A stretch of DNA of 64,000 nucleotides, from positions 558,001 to 622,000 of the forward strand of contig JAYXKI010000016.1 in assembly GCA_037892935.1 (NCBI GenBank). Direction: 5' to 3'. The notes beneath the pieces were generated by a model, which saw only the letters and a program-made list of their open reading frames with translations, was not told where the DNA came from and searched no databases. The translations under genes and the position numbers were made by a program. Origin of the DNA: Phlebopus portentosus. Its lineage: Eukaryota > Basidiomycota > Agaricomycetes > Boletales > Boletinellaceae. Below are positions 1 to 11,515 of the stretch, in pieces. Positions within the stretch are counted from its first letter, which is position 1, and each line of letters starts with the position of its first letter.

Positions 1-1710
1 GCTAGTGCAGCTGATTGGTGCTGCTCAACAAGCTTAGAAGCAGCAACAACATCATCTTCTGTGTGTAAAATTGCATCGATAACTCCCTTCCAGTCTTCAG
101 GTTTGTAGGATTTGCCAAGGCATGTACTGAGACGCTCTTCAACCTCTGGCAGAGTTTCAATTAGGCCATGAGCGTAGTCACGAAGGATGTTCCATGCATC
201 GACTCGGTGTTTTGCTGGTGTGTTGTCTTTTCTTTGCATTTTACTGGTATTATGAGTGAGAGATATGATGCAGTCTTTTTAGGTGTAAAAATTTAACGTA
301 CGGTAAGATATCTGTATGCATCCAGCAATTTTTTAAAGTCAATAGATCAACCCGATCCCATGCTGACTTCGCCATCATCATAGCTTCCAGTTGGTCAAGC
401 TTGTAGATATCCACTTCGCCTGCTTCGTCTAAATCTACTGCTCGTATGCAGTAATCATGCCGGTAAAGTGCTTTAAATGTGCGAATTGCGCCTGCGTCCA
501 TTGGCTGAACAAATGGTGTCATATTAGGCTCAAAAAATTCGACCCGGACATTCTTGGGCTGGTATGATACGACGTGCCCTGAGAAGTTATCAAGAAGGAG
601 AATAATCTTGCGACCTTCGTGTCGCATCCTTTGGTCAAGGTCTTTGAGCCATCTGTAATGTTACAAGTAAGTTTCTGATTGCGTAGCATGTTAAACTCTT
701 ACTCTTCAAATAGCTCAGCCGTCATCCATGCTGTCTTGTTTGAACGGTAATAAAAGCCACGTTGTGCAGGGTTTACTTTTTTAAAGCAACGTGGCATGCG
801 TGATTTTCCAATGTAGAATAGCGGTAGTTTTTCTGATCCATCTGCATTGCATGCAAGCCCTAGCGTCATCCGAAACTTGCTTGCTTTCTTTCCGCTCATC
901 TGTTTTGATGCAAGACCACGGTCTGGAGGTGCGCTACTTTATTGTCAGTTTCTTTTCTTTTTGATACAGATTATGTGTGCGTACTAAGGATAAAGGCCCG
1001 TCTCATCAAAGTTAAAACAGTTGCGAGGTGCATACTCCTCAAGTATTATAGCTAACCGACCTCGTTCTTCTGCAACCTTCATTATATCAACAGATGCTGC
1101 TTCGCCATGCTTGCGGATCTCTCTAATTCCATATCTTATAAAGTAGGTATTAGCGACTTGATTGAGATGGTGAAGAATAAGATCTAACATACCTGCGAAG
1201 AAAGGACTGGATCCAACCATGACTTGTAAGTCGTTCACTTTCTGGCACATTGAATTCCTTCTCAAAGCAGTGGCGCTTTTCAGCAAGCATTGCTCCTGTA
1301 ACAATCTCGTTGCGTGCCTCCAGGGACCTCTGCCATAAGATGAGTGCCTGCTCAACCTTTGGATTCGTCACAGCATATGGTCGTTTGCTTGACATGCCAT
1401 TTGGAGTCTCGTGTGCACGTTCTTCAAGGGTTTTACGGCGTACAAGATTTCGACACAAGGATGACTGAGTAAAGTAAAGTGATCGTTGTTGGCGGTTGCG
1501 AAAATGTGTGACAATAGAAACCTGAGATGAGTCTGGATGTGCATCACAATATGCAAAGACCTCTAGCCAGTCAGCACAAGTAAGATTTTTACGTCCCTCT
1601 ATAGTCTGTGCTGATGATTTTGGATGTGATATACGCTTGCCAGGAGGGGGTCCAGGCTTTCTCTGGTATGGCTTAAGAGTGCGAGGTTTACGTGTTGGCT
1701 GAGGAGGCAT
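1..1710 (-). CDS. pogo/Tigger-type DDE transposase, partial at left edge
   Basis: Transposase of a Tc1/mariner-superfamily (pogo/Tigger) DNA transposon. The N-terminus (start ATG at 1710, opening MPPQPTRKPR) carries a CENP-B/Tc5-type helix-turn-helix region. The catalytic core shows NFDETG (first Asp, near 1000), LLLDNFSGH (second Asp, near 588) and PMDAGAI (third Asp, near 496), with about 30 residues between the last two. Exons join cleanly at four introns: near 1145-1190 (donor after SFLR), 900s (giving YSAPPDRGL), 660-700 (giving FEEWLKDLD) and 245-305 (giving PKMQRKDN). The frame is then open to base 1, so the C-terminus lies outside the window. A more upstream ATG at 1869 adds a stretch unlike the family and was not chosen. 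No stop or frameshift was found inside the spliced frame, so the element may be young. The family assignment is firm; exact splice positions are inferred. Confidence 0.85.
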
Positions 1711-1869
1711 GAAGGATGGGTTGCACAATTTTTTCTTCTTTCTAATATCAAAGATATATATTATTACTGCGCATACAATGTGAATCCCACCTGTAACAAG
1801 CACTCTTTTCTTGATTGTCTGAATTCCAAATGTCAAATTATAAACACTTGAGCTGTCAATCGGCATCAA

Positions 1870-2060
1870 AATTTAATAATAAATGCGGCTCTAGAGCGGC
1901 AATCAAGCTCCAATCAACAACATAATGCATAATTTTGCTTCAAATTCAATGCATTATTCCATATGACATTTTTGCATAATTTCCCGCCTCCCAACATGGG
2001 AGACACCAAAAAGTGATGCATTATGAAATATATGCATTATGATACAATGCATTATGACAA
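1870..2060. repeat. AT-rich transposon end with repeated ATGCATTAT motifs
   Basis: The 190 bases upstream of the transposase hold at least five copies of ATGCATTAT or its reverse (ATAATGCAT): 1922-1930, 1949-1957, 2016-2024, 2032-2040 and 2046-2054. The core ATGCAT is itself a palindrome. Clustered short motifs next to a transposase start are usual for the subterminal binding sites of pogo-like and other DDE elements. The outer terminus probably lies near 2045-2060, but the other end of the element is outside the window, so the terminal inverted repeat and TA duplication cannot be confirmed. Confidence 0.6.
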
Positions 2061-2186
2061 TTTCAACTGTAGTTCGAGTGAAGCTTGGGCGGCTGACTGA
2101 CAATAATATTCTTATATGGCCTGCAGCCTCATCCGATACCATCTTTCGATCCCCCTCTCCGCCTTCTAGCTTTCTGACTCTACAGC

Positions 2187-4407
2187 ATGGCTCGACTATC
2201 TACCTTCCCGCTCCTTCTTGCTTTGCGACGACGCACGCGGCCTGCTGCGTTATGTCTAGCTATTCTGGTTCTCGTCACCATCTCCCTCCTAGGAAGTAAC
2301 CCGCCATCATATAGGCCGTCAGCTGAGGACATGTTCAGCACCATTCGACTGTCGAAATATCTCTCCATCGTTTCCTCGAGCGCCCCAAACACGTGAAAGA
2401 CCGCAACGTACGACGGGCGCACAAGACCGGCAGCAATTGCAATTGCAGGTCGACAACATCCCGGAGATCCCTCCCACGCTGATCGACGACAATGTCGATC
2501 TCAGACCTGGTGCCCGAAAGAAGGTGTCTGGTTCCCAAAGTCATGCATACGAGAAGAATGGGCTCTTGATCGTCAATCCCGACGCGCCGCATCCAATATA
2601 CGAGCTGATTCGACACGGGAAACGGAGTGGGAGAATAAGATGCGGAGATCGAGTAGGACTCTCAAGCAGGCTGTCAGGGAGTATAAGCGAAGATACAATC
2701 GGCTGCCCCGAAGGGGTTTGATAAATGGTATTTTCTCTCTGAAATATTTGTGTTTTTTTTTTTTTAACATATTTTATATTGACTCGATATTAAGGTGGGA
2801 TTATGTTCAAAAACACGACATCAAACTCCCAGACGAATATGACCAGATCCACCGTGATCTGGAACCGTATTGGGGAATCGATCCACGGGATTTACAACAA
2901 GTGCAGGCTGAACGAGAAGGGAAGAGCGATAGCTTTACGATTGGGAAACTCGAGGAAAACGAGATCATCTCTTTGGTCAACATTACAGTCGATGCGTCAA
3001 GGGAAGACAGAATAAAGGATTACATGTCGTGGGGTGTCAAGCCGCAACTTGAGATGCTGAACGAGGTGTATCAGCATATTCCGCCTTTCCGTGCGACGTT
3101 CAGTCCATCCGATGGTCCGAGCGAGCTGGTCGATTGGACGTGGCGAAATGCCGCAATTGCAGCTGCTAAGAGGGGTGCTTGTGAGTGTTGACTCCGGAGA
3201 CGCTGGTTTGTTGAAGAGGCGATTATGACATTGACTTGACGTAACTTTTGTAGACCTGAAACCAGAAGACTTACCAGCGCAAGAAGGCACCGGATGGTCT
3301 GGCGCTTGTCCTTCTGATTCGCCGCTCTATCTCAATCCACCGGATCGCAACGAAGAGCCAATATCACAAACGTCAAAGACATTCATACACGATCACCGCG
3401 CGTCGATGGACCCGTGTTATCATCCACAACACATCATCACGCACGGAACTTTCCTTCCATCAGGTGCCGGTCCCAAACCACAGCGATCCCCAGCACCATT
3501 GGTGAGTAACTGCGCGAGTCCGTTGCACGCCGACATCCGTGCCACGTCGATGGCGCAGTCCTCGGATTTTGCACATGAGGATCCGAGATGGGAAGATAAG
3601 GACGACGATAGGCTCTTCTGGAGGGGAACACCGACGGGCATGTGGCACCATCAAAATGTGAACTGGCGCGCGAGTCAGCGTGTTAGACTTGTCAACCTTA
3701 CACGAACAGCTGCTGCTGGACAGATGTTCGAGTGGGAGCCGGAGCCGTATATCTCATTCTTGGATCCGACTCCGGAATCGGACGAACCGGTTGGCGAAGC
3801 AGGTCGACACGCTCGTCGCAGGGTCAATCGTGCGCTTATGGATGTCAGCTTCTCTGGTTCAGTCACAGGCTGCGAAGGCATTGTGTGCGACGCCATGGCG
3901 TCCCAACTCTCCTGGAGTTCGCACGTCTCTTCCGATGCTCGCGGTGCAGGTCGTTATAAATATGTCTTGGACGTAGACGGGAATGGTTGGTCGAATCGCT
4001 TCCGCCGCCTCATGTCCTCGAACGCACTTGTCTTCAAGTCCACATTATTCCCTGAATGGTGGACAGATCGTGCACAGGCTTGGGTGCACTACGTACCCGT
4101 TCAATTGGATTATTCGGATTTATATGACTCGCTAGTGTTCTTTGGTGGAGATTTGGGCGGGGAAGGCGCCCATGATGATATGGCGCATAATATTGCGATT
4201 GCTGGCCGACAATGGGTGGAGAGGTTTTGGAGAGAAGAGGACGTTATTGCGTACATGTTCAGGTCCGTTCTCCCCATTCCTTCACTCGCCTTATGCTCTT
4301 GGATAGATACTGACTCCGATTCTCCTTGCAGATTATGGCTCGAGTACGCTCGCGTTATGAGCGTAGATCGGGAAATAATGTCCTACGATCTCCCTTTGGA
4401 AAGCTAA
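2187..4407 (+). pseudogene. GT90 (CAP10-type) glycosyltransferase, frame broken
   Basis: Glycosyltransferase family 90 (CAP10-like) protein: a type II membrane enzyme of the secretory pathway that would transfer a sugar, such as xylose or glucose, to glycans. Start MARLSTFPLL is followed by a signal anchor (about residues 18-36). Family marks include HPIYELIR, LPDEYDQIHRDLEP, LFWRGTPTG, YKYVLDVDGNGWSNRFRRL and the tail around VPVQLDYSDLYDSL. Introns at 2728-2796, 3181-3253 and 4263-4331 fit well. Before the first of them, three one-base shifts are needed to keep the family sequence: near 2361 (RLSKYL to SPSF), near 2612 (ELIR to RETEWENK) and in the C-run 2706-2709 (NRLP to PKGFDKW). The 3' exons are intact. 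Either this is an early-stage pseudogene beside a transposon, or the assembly has base errors; similar errors elsewhere in the window favour the latter. The first shift could also be a 43-nt intron, but that fits the family less well. Confidence 0.75.
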
Positions 4408-5107
4408 TCCTCCCAGTTTTCCGACTTCTCCCAGGGATCTTGCGATTTCTTGAAGTTCCAATCACAAGAAAGGAACTTCATACCTATGTTTTCTTGCTGT
4501 ACCATGTATCCATAGCCTGATCTTGTCGACTCACTAGAACTACATAGCACTATCTTTACTATCATCCGTTCATTTTATACGATCTTGGCATATCATAAGT
4601 GACGATTCCGGTAAGGAATCGTCCCGTGTGCTATAATACAGTAGTAGAGTATATTCTTTTCCTCCTATGGTAGAGCGCTCCGGTTATACATGGCATTCGG
4701 AGTTGCACATTCCGCATAAAGCTAAACTTGAACTTAAGATGGCTTTCTCGCCGTTTTGTCGGCGACTAAGTGACCGGATGATGGGCTATACATGTCAAAT
4801 GGTTTTCTGCCCCCACCCTCGTTCTCATGCGAAGGTCTCTACGTGGATATGTCCCTTCATTGAGAGAAGGCAGGCAATATGCATATTTATTTTATACAAG
4901 AAAAGCAAATAACACGACAGATGCATGACAAGAAAAGGGAATGAAAAAAATGTTACGTGGATTCCGAAAATGCCAGATAGATCGTAGACGTGAGCCCGTA
5001 AATACAAATACAACCGGTGGACCATCCAGAAGATTCCAGTACAGAAAGCAGATTTCTCAAAGTAATGATGATATCATAAAGAAATTCTTCCAAACCGACG
5101 TATGCAC
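4408..5107. other. intergenic, convergent gene ends
   Basis: Space between the convergent 3' ends of the GT90 gene and the WW-like membrane protein gene. The short open frames here match no family I know and have no convincing splice structure. Nothing else was recognised. Confidence 0.5.
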
Positions 5108-8100
5108 CTATCGTCCAGTAAAAGCCAGCGTCAAACGTCGAACCTGTGGAATAGGAAGAATGAATACCGGAACATTGACAAGAGAGAGATGACGAACCGG
5201 TCCAAAGTTTTTCACGCGCACGCGCCAATTTCTTTGCTCACTTGACACCGTCGGCGTCTCTGATTCGTTCGTCGGCGTGATTGGCTCTGGTGTAGCTGTA
5301 TGAGCAGTATTGCGATTGCCCAAGTCGATTGCCTCGGGGTCGGCGCTCTTCCCCTTGGCTTTCTGGAATTTGAACCAAGACCAAAGTTTCTTTCCGTCTT
5401 GCTCCTCCTTCTTGCGTTCGATCAAGCTGAGCCACCACTCGCGAGATACAAGGTCTGCAATATGCTTGTGGTTGTTCGTCTCCCATCCTGTGATCACCGT
5501 CCATAGGATAAGAGGGATTATGAAAAGCCATGACACCGCGTAAATCAACTTCACGAGCGTATTCGGCCACCCGTCGATACCGAAGAAGCAAGCGATCGCG
5601 ATTGATGTCAAGAAAGTGACCATGCTTGAATAAGAATAGGATGATAAGAGGGATCTGCAGAGCCAGAAAAGGGAAAGCAACGCACCCCCACATGAGCAGT
5701 GCATACGGCAGGCTGTACTGGATGGCCATTGTCTCCAATCCAAGTTGACCATGCTTTCTACTGCTCAAATACTCAACCTGCACCTCATCGGAAGATCAGC
5801 TTACGACCCATGCGAAGAATTTGGTTGCTCACCGCGTCGATAGCAGTAATGTCAATATCCTTCGAACTGATTCGAATTTGTCTTATGAGAAGAAGACCGA
5901 TGATGATACTTGCAATACTCGCGACGATCGATACTTGACTTGCAACTGATGCGGGTGAGGCAAACAGTATACTATTATCATCTCCCCCGTTGTCCGAGAA
6001 TATGATCGGTGTGCTCAACATTGCGACGTTAGCGTTTAGTAACACAGTTGACTGGCTTTAAGTGAGTTTCTCCGACATGAGGTGTGCACTACGCCACTCA
6101 CGGTGATCACGAAGGACTCCCAGTCTCTCTCTAATTTGAGCTTGATCCAACGTAAGCAATAAGCTAGACAAGCATGTCGCCGACCATACCTGGTACTTCT
6201 TCCATCGCCGTTCCTGTAAGACTCCATCTACCCACTGCTTCTCAAGCCCTAATTGATTTTAATTTTAATCCCGATCGAAAGACATAATCAGTGAAGCAGA
6301 ATGTACCGGAGAGATGTGTTTCTGGAGCGTAGAAAAGTAGCGGAGACATATACTTTACGAGCCATAATCGTTCGTTCTTGCGCTGCCCCCTGACGCTCTG
6401 CCATACTTGAATACGTGCACCAGGTGATCCATAGAAATTGTGATGCCGCTCATTCGCTATATGGATACAATAACTCATTGTTTCAGCAAAAAGAGCCGAA
6501 TGTACTAACCTGCGACTGACATCACTCGCGCTAACCGCATTATCAGACAGAGACCGGGCGATATCAATAGTAAATTCGCTTGCCTAGGGTAGCCATTGCA
6601 TACGCATGATTATACCCATCTTTCATCGTACCTGAAAAGCAGTGGTTAGAGGGAACAGAAGAGCAATCACAGGTCGCACGGACTTTCGAGCTGGTGGACC
6701 GAACCTATAAGAGAATTCAGGTCATGCTGATCATATGGGGCTGTCGAATCCGCAGATGAGATAACATCTGATCGATTCGAATTAGATATTGCGTTACTTT
6801 GAAGAATTTGCATTTTACGCACCGACTCTCCAGTAGTTAAGGATTCCCAGGGCTTCACCAAACCACTTCATTTGCACGTCGCGGTGGTTAGGAAAGTGTT
6901 CGATATGTACCCAATATTCAAATTCAAACTGGCCGACTTGATGAAGTCTAAGCGATGACCTTGGAAATTTAGGAACCCACACGTACCAAAATGGTCGCGC
7001 TCTCCGACACCATAGTCCCGGCCACAAAATATAGATCCATCAAATTCATCAATCCAGAAAACGACGCGCCTGTCCAGGTCGACCATATAATACGTCCAGT
7101 CCTCCTGGATCTCCAAAACAACCTCTACATTGTCAGGTCGTTTGCCCTTCCAATTAAATTTATCTATGCGTTTCTCAAGATCATTCATGCATGTCTCGAC
7201 TTCCTCAAGGACAGCACTGTCCTGGAGATTCGCTTCAGTGAGGAAGGAAAATCCCGGTGGGGACACGTAAAGGTAATATGGCACTCCCTCCGGATGGACG
7301 AAGTAGTCCCACGCCTTTACATTCCTATCTCTGGATACGAAATGAATACGATTGAGAACAGGCTTGTACTGATAAAGTTCACCTAAACAGGTCATAGGTT
7401 TCCAAAGGTCCGAATTTCCATCCATCAGTCTTGTTTTTTCTGAGTTGAAATGAGACTATTTGTTACAATAAAAGAAACGGGCAACATACATGATTATGTT
7501 GCGATCATACCGGGGTCTTTCTGATGGTGCGGTAGGTTTGATCTTCTTCCGCTGACCTTCACCTGACTTGGACCCCATCCCAGCAGGTTCTGCATAGGTT
7601 TCGCCTTCAATAAAAGACCCTCCCTTGAATCAGGCACTGCGCGTAGTCCACCTTCAAAGAAAGTTGCTTCTTTATGCTCCTCTATAGAGCCCAGGGACGG
7701 GCTAGCCGAGTGCATTGATCCATATAGTTCTGGGCTGGCGCAAAACCTGCTACCGATGTCGAATCCAATTTCTGAAGTAGGTGAATCGACAAGAGTCGGT
7801 ACATTGGAAGCAAGTTGTCCTTCAATGGACCCTAATGGCTCCGATCTTGATCTTGCATGATCGAATACCCTTACTCGAGGCGGCTTGGTGGGTGTTGTTG
7901 AGCAGGCCAGAATGACTGTCCTTTCGCTCGGTATTGATGATGAGGGTACATGCGCTAGGGCTTTGGTGGTCATGTTCAGACTCCGATCATCATGAACTTC
8001 TCTTATCTCAGACTTTTCGTCCTCCAACTCTCTCTTCCCCGCCGTCCTCTTTTTTTCTAAACGTTTCGTAAGCAACGAGAAAAGCCACAGGAGCGAGCGC

Positions 8101-8267
8101 AAGCTATTCCTGCGTATCGTCGACACAGCTCCATCAGCCTTTGGAACAATGCCAAAATTGGGTTGAGAGCCATAGCTGATCTGATGAGGGCACAGGCAGA
8201 TACCAAGAAGGGGGGATGGACGCAAAGAGGAAGGAGGTAAGGTAGGGGGTATGACTTGCAGAGCCAT
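5108..8267 (-). CDS. WW-like domain protein with C-terminal membrane region
   Basis: Member of a large agaricomycete-specific family of unknown function. The N-terminal exon (8267-7511) is basic and disordered. The second exon (7439-6987) carries the WW-like segment WDYFVHPEGVPYYLY and a second copy-like stretch around WTYYMVDLDRRVVFW. Next come GQFEFEYWVHIEHFP (6936-6823), the STAPYDQHDL region, and ERHHNFYGSPGARI (near 6440). C-terminal membrane segments include VLLNANVAMLSTP, ASIASIIIGLLLIRQ, YSLPYALLMWG and IYAVSWLFIIPLILW. The apparent frame change near 5650 is removed by a 61-nt intron (5625-5685) that restores MWGMVTFL. At least nine introns are needed; the one near 6600 would be unusually short (about 32 nt), so that part of the model is uncertain. 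Start ATG 8267 was chosen as the first in frame. Confidence 0.7.
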
Positions 8268-8872
8268 GATGGGGTCCCTTAGTACCTTACCGCCTGCAGG
8301 TGAGTATAGGCGCTCGTATAGAGTTACATAATCAATCGGAGTACAACACGTGTTGTGATACTTGCCTGTTTTGTCCTTCTGCCTTCTTGGGAATAATAAT
8401 CATAATAGAAAGGATTTTATCGAAAGCTGACAGATCTGATGCTACATCTGTTGTCGTGCGTGTGCAACACGGCTACAATCTAGGTGAAGAAAGGAATACG
8501 ATGCACAGCGTACGAATCGTTCTTCTGAAAATGCCAAGATTTGGCTAAAAATACATGTTCGCAATTGTGAACCAGAAAGGACCAATACCGATAGCGAGGA
8601 AGTTGATATAAAGTGAAAAGAACGGAGGGCGGAATGCATGCTAGATGAACGTTGCATCCCGTTTCCCGTGTCCGTCGCGACATTAGGGAAGCAAGCAGCC
8701 GTCTCGGCCTCGTTTATCGCCCCGGCGCTTAATCGAACAGAAGCAAAGCAGCATAGGATCACTGCACGATAGTGAAGAACTCTCGTCCTCATCACAACAC
8801 GTTCGGAGTTGTTGACATTCCGCTGTCCGGAATGTGGAGATCATGATGGTGCTAGGTAAGAGGTCAAAGGCG
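8268..8872. other. intergenic region
   Basis: Lies between the start of the WW-like membrane gene and the 3' end of the BTB gene, both on the minus strand. It should hold the promoter of the former and the terminator of the latter. No coding sequence or repeat was recognised. Confidence 0.5.
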
Positions 8873-10033
8873 CTAGCTTGGCTGCCTGCCGGGGCTCTGT
8901 ACCCCTTGTGTTTCTTTGAAAAGATCTGGCAAATCTGCTGCGATGAGCTCCGACCAGCTAGGCAAGCCCACGACGCTTGGAAGTACGCTCCAGACGGCGT
9001 TACGATGTTTCTCGACATCCATCCGGAAAGAATCCTTGCATACCTTGCAAATACGCATGTCCTTGTGTTCGAGCTGGTTCACGGTCTGCAGCATCCACCT
9101 GAATGGACCTGTGCGAGGATACCACGACCTCGAGGCGCGCGATGCCAGCTTCGCAAACGTGTGTGAGCACGGATCTGGGTCCTCAGCATCTGGCGGTCTT
9201 TCCATTTCCAGTGGGATGTCCAAACGTCCACACTTCCAAAGGCAGGCAGGATATGAACGCCGGTCTCCGCAGAATTTCCGGACGAAATCAAGGATAACCT
9301 CAATACGATGCTGATACATCAGCGTGTAATTGGCCATATCTTCAACGGATAGTGTCGATACCGGACGGGGAATCCCCGAGCGTGATTCGACTTGCAATTT
9401 CGGATGTGTGCCTTGTAGGATGTCGGCAAGAGGGTATACGGAGAGGAAATAGAGTGCAGATGGTAAGATAATCTGGACATTCGTTTCTCGTGCGAGGTTT
9501 ATGACATGAAGAGGATGTGCATATGGATACGTGAGTGCATTGGACTGCGGACTGACGGACCCTTGCAGCTGTAGAGCACGTTCCACCATGGCGTCGTGCC
9601 CTTCTAAAGAAAACGACCACGTCCTAGCAAGCGCCTCGATTGCCTGCCTACGAAGATGCGCAATGAAGTATTTCGCTGAAAGTCGTAAGATAGACGCAAG
9701 AAAGAAGAAGTCTTCGATATCTCGCGTGTAAAACGTTCTTTCGAATCAAGTCAGAATAATCATTCAGATTGTCAATATTCTTGGGACGTACACCCCATCG
9801 TAAATCGCCATCAACAAATTCGAGAGCTCAACAGGTAGGTCATACATCCGTACGGTCTCCATTGGCGCACCTTCTCCTGACGCAACTGGCTGAGGCAGCG
9901 CAAGCATGTCTCTGAAGATCTCGGACTGACGAGCAAGAACACCACGATGAACTTTAAAGCAAACATTATCGTCAGCTTGCAAAATAAGGTTCCCGTCGTC
10001 GAACCAAGGTTCTCCATGTTCAATGGTCGCCAT
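8873..10033 (-). CDS. BTB/POZ domain protein
   Basis: A 368-residue BTB/POZ protein made from exons 10033-9792 and 9737-8873, with a 54-nt intron (GTACGT...AAAG) whose phase checks. The BTB fold occupies about residues 8-110: EPWFDDGNLILQADDN, then FKVHRGVLARQSEIFRDML and DLPVELSNLLMAIYDGV, then a helix run around RDIEDFFFLASILRLSAKYF. The C-terminal half is a basidiomycete-specific helical region ending SPGRQPS. BTB domains dimerise or recruit Cullin-3; in this expanded fungal family no partner is known, so a role in ubiquitin ligation is only a possibility. The stop is at 8873. Confidence 0.85.
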
Positions 10034-10136
10034 AAGACCTAGGGGCAGATCTTGATGGCTTACACAACAACTGAGGGTTGAATACGTCGATCATTCCCCA
10101 AGTCACATCTTAAAAAATGTAAACAATAACTATTGA

Positions 10137-10233
10137 TTCCCTGGCCGGGAGTCGAACCCGGGCCGGCCCGGCTCTTGCATAATCACGAGAGATTAATGAA
10201 AGCGGGCAATCCTAGCCGTTGGACCACCAAGGA
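10137..10233 (-). tRNA. tRNA-Glu (UUC) with 25-nt intron
   Basis: The reverse strand folds into a full cloverleaf. The acceptor stem TCCTTGG pairs with CCAGGGA (one G-U). The D stem is GTCC/GGAT, the anticodon stem GCCCG/CGGGC, and the T arm CCGGG-TTCGACT-CCCGG, followed by discriminator A. The anticodon TTC is at 10200-10198. One base 3' of it, the standard site for nuclear tRNA introns, 25 nt (10196-10172) interrupt the loop. A pol III terminator (six T on the minus strand, 10117-10112) follows 20 nt downstream. Internal promoter boxes A (TGGTCCAACGG) and B (GGTTCGACTCC) are present. The mature length is 72 nt. Confidence 0.95.
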
Positions 10234-10344
10234 CTTGGAAAATGTTTTGTGCATAACAATTATAGATAGTAGGAAGATATCTCCATATTTTATTTGAAGG
10301 CTACCGTTCTGTTCCCGAGGCGACTTATCTTTCCTCTCGACGAC

Positions 10345-11515
10345 ATGGCACGCGGCTCACGCTCCAGATCTCCAGTACGCAGAGGTCATGCGCGATATAA
10401 TAATGATAGTCGTCATGGCTCCGAAGAACCGAGGCGTGAACAACCGGGGAAGCACAGAGGAGATGAAGAGGATGAACGGGATGTTAGGAATGACAGGTAC
10501 CGGCGCCAACGATATGAGGACGATGAGGGCAGGTATGATAAGAGACTCTCGGAGCGTCATGAACGGGAGGGAGAACGTGAACATGAGCGCGATAGAAGTC
10601 TGGATAGGGATAGGAGGAAAAGGAGAGATAGTCGAGATCGTGACTATCGAGAGGAGAGAAAGTGGGACTACCGCGACCGCGATCGAAAGTGGGAGAGAAA
10701 ACGCGACGATGACCGCCAAGCAGGTCCTTCAACCTCCCGTCGACAATCTCAAGCTCCACTTACCCCGCATTCACACTCTGGCTCTAAATCTCCTTCTTCA
10801 GACAAGGGCAAACCGAACTTCAACCAATCTGGTTTGTTGGCTGCTGCGACGAACGCTGTCAAACTCGCTGACGGGACGTCTACGGTGCTGAAGTATAACG
10901 AGCCCCCTGAGGCGCGCAAGCCTCCTGTTGGATGGCGGCTCTATGTTTTTAAAGGGAAGGAGCAGACTGGTGCGTATTTTTCATTTTGTACGAGAGCGTT
11001 GCGTACTGATGATACCCTCGAAACGTCTTCATAGATCTTTTACACATCAGTCGTCAAAGTTGTTATTTAATCGGACGAGACAAGAATATCGTAGACATTA
11101 TCCTCGATCATCCATCCTGCTCCAAGCAGCATGCCGTAATTCAATGTGAGTATAGGATCGATCGTTGCTACTTCGTAGGGTATGTTCTGACACTCTCCCA
11201 GACCGTCAGGTTCAAGAGAAGGATGAATTTGGATCTTCGAAAGCTGTGGTGAAGTGCGATGCCTTCTTTCCCCTACCTGATAACAAATTTGCTAATCTGT
11301 CGGATAGGCCCTTCATAATAGACCTTGAATCGACGAATAGTACATTTGTCAATGACGAGGCCATCCCTCAAGCACGATACTACGAATTGAAAATGGGAGA
11401 TGGTAAGCCATTCACGTATCTCCTTTACGCGTTTTCAACTTCTGATCCCGGTCGTCCAGTCATTAAGTTTGGAATGTCGACAAGAGAATACGTACTTCTG
11501 CATGATGAAGTCTGA
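10345..11515 (+). CDS. PML1: FHA-domain splicing factor, Pml1/SNIP1 type
   Basis: A 330-residue protein from exons 10345-10969, 11035-11145, 11202-11402 and 11460-11515; all phases agree. The first half is an RS/RD/RE-rich low-complexity domain typical of spliceosomal proteins. The second half is an FHA domain: CYLIGRDKNIVDIILDHPSC, SKQHAVIQYRQV, FIIDLESTNSTFVNDEAI, then REYVLLHDEV at the C-terminus. This arrangement is that of human SNIP1 and yeast Pml1, the phosphopeptide-binding subunit of the RES complex, which acts in pre-mRNA retention and splicing in the nucleus. The M at 10345 (MARGSRSRSP) is preferred over an upstream in-frame ATG at 10294. The tRNA-Glu lies divergently 111 nt upstream. 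Confidence 0.88.

Noticed and set aside
1150..1869. Transposase start at ATG 1869
   Set aside because: The extra 53 residues are hydrophobic and unlike the family; MPPQPTRKPR at 1710 is the natural start.
5600..5760. Apparent frameshift between two long minus-strand frames
   Set aside because: A 61-nt intron (5625-5685, GTGCGT...TTCAAG) joins the frames and restores the family sequence MWGMVTFL.
10357..10759. Hydrophobic minus-strand frames opposite the FHA gene
   Set aside because: They are the antisense of the Arg/Asp/Glu-rich repeat coding region, which gives spurious open frames.
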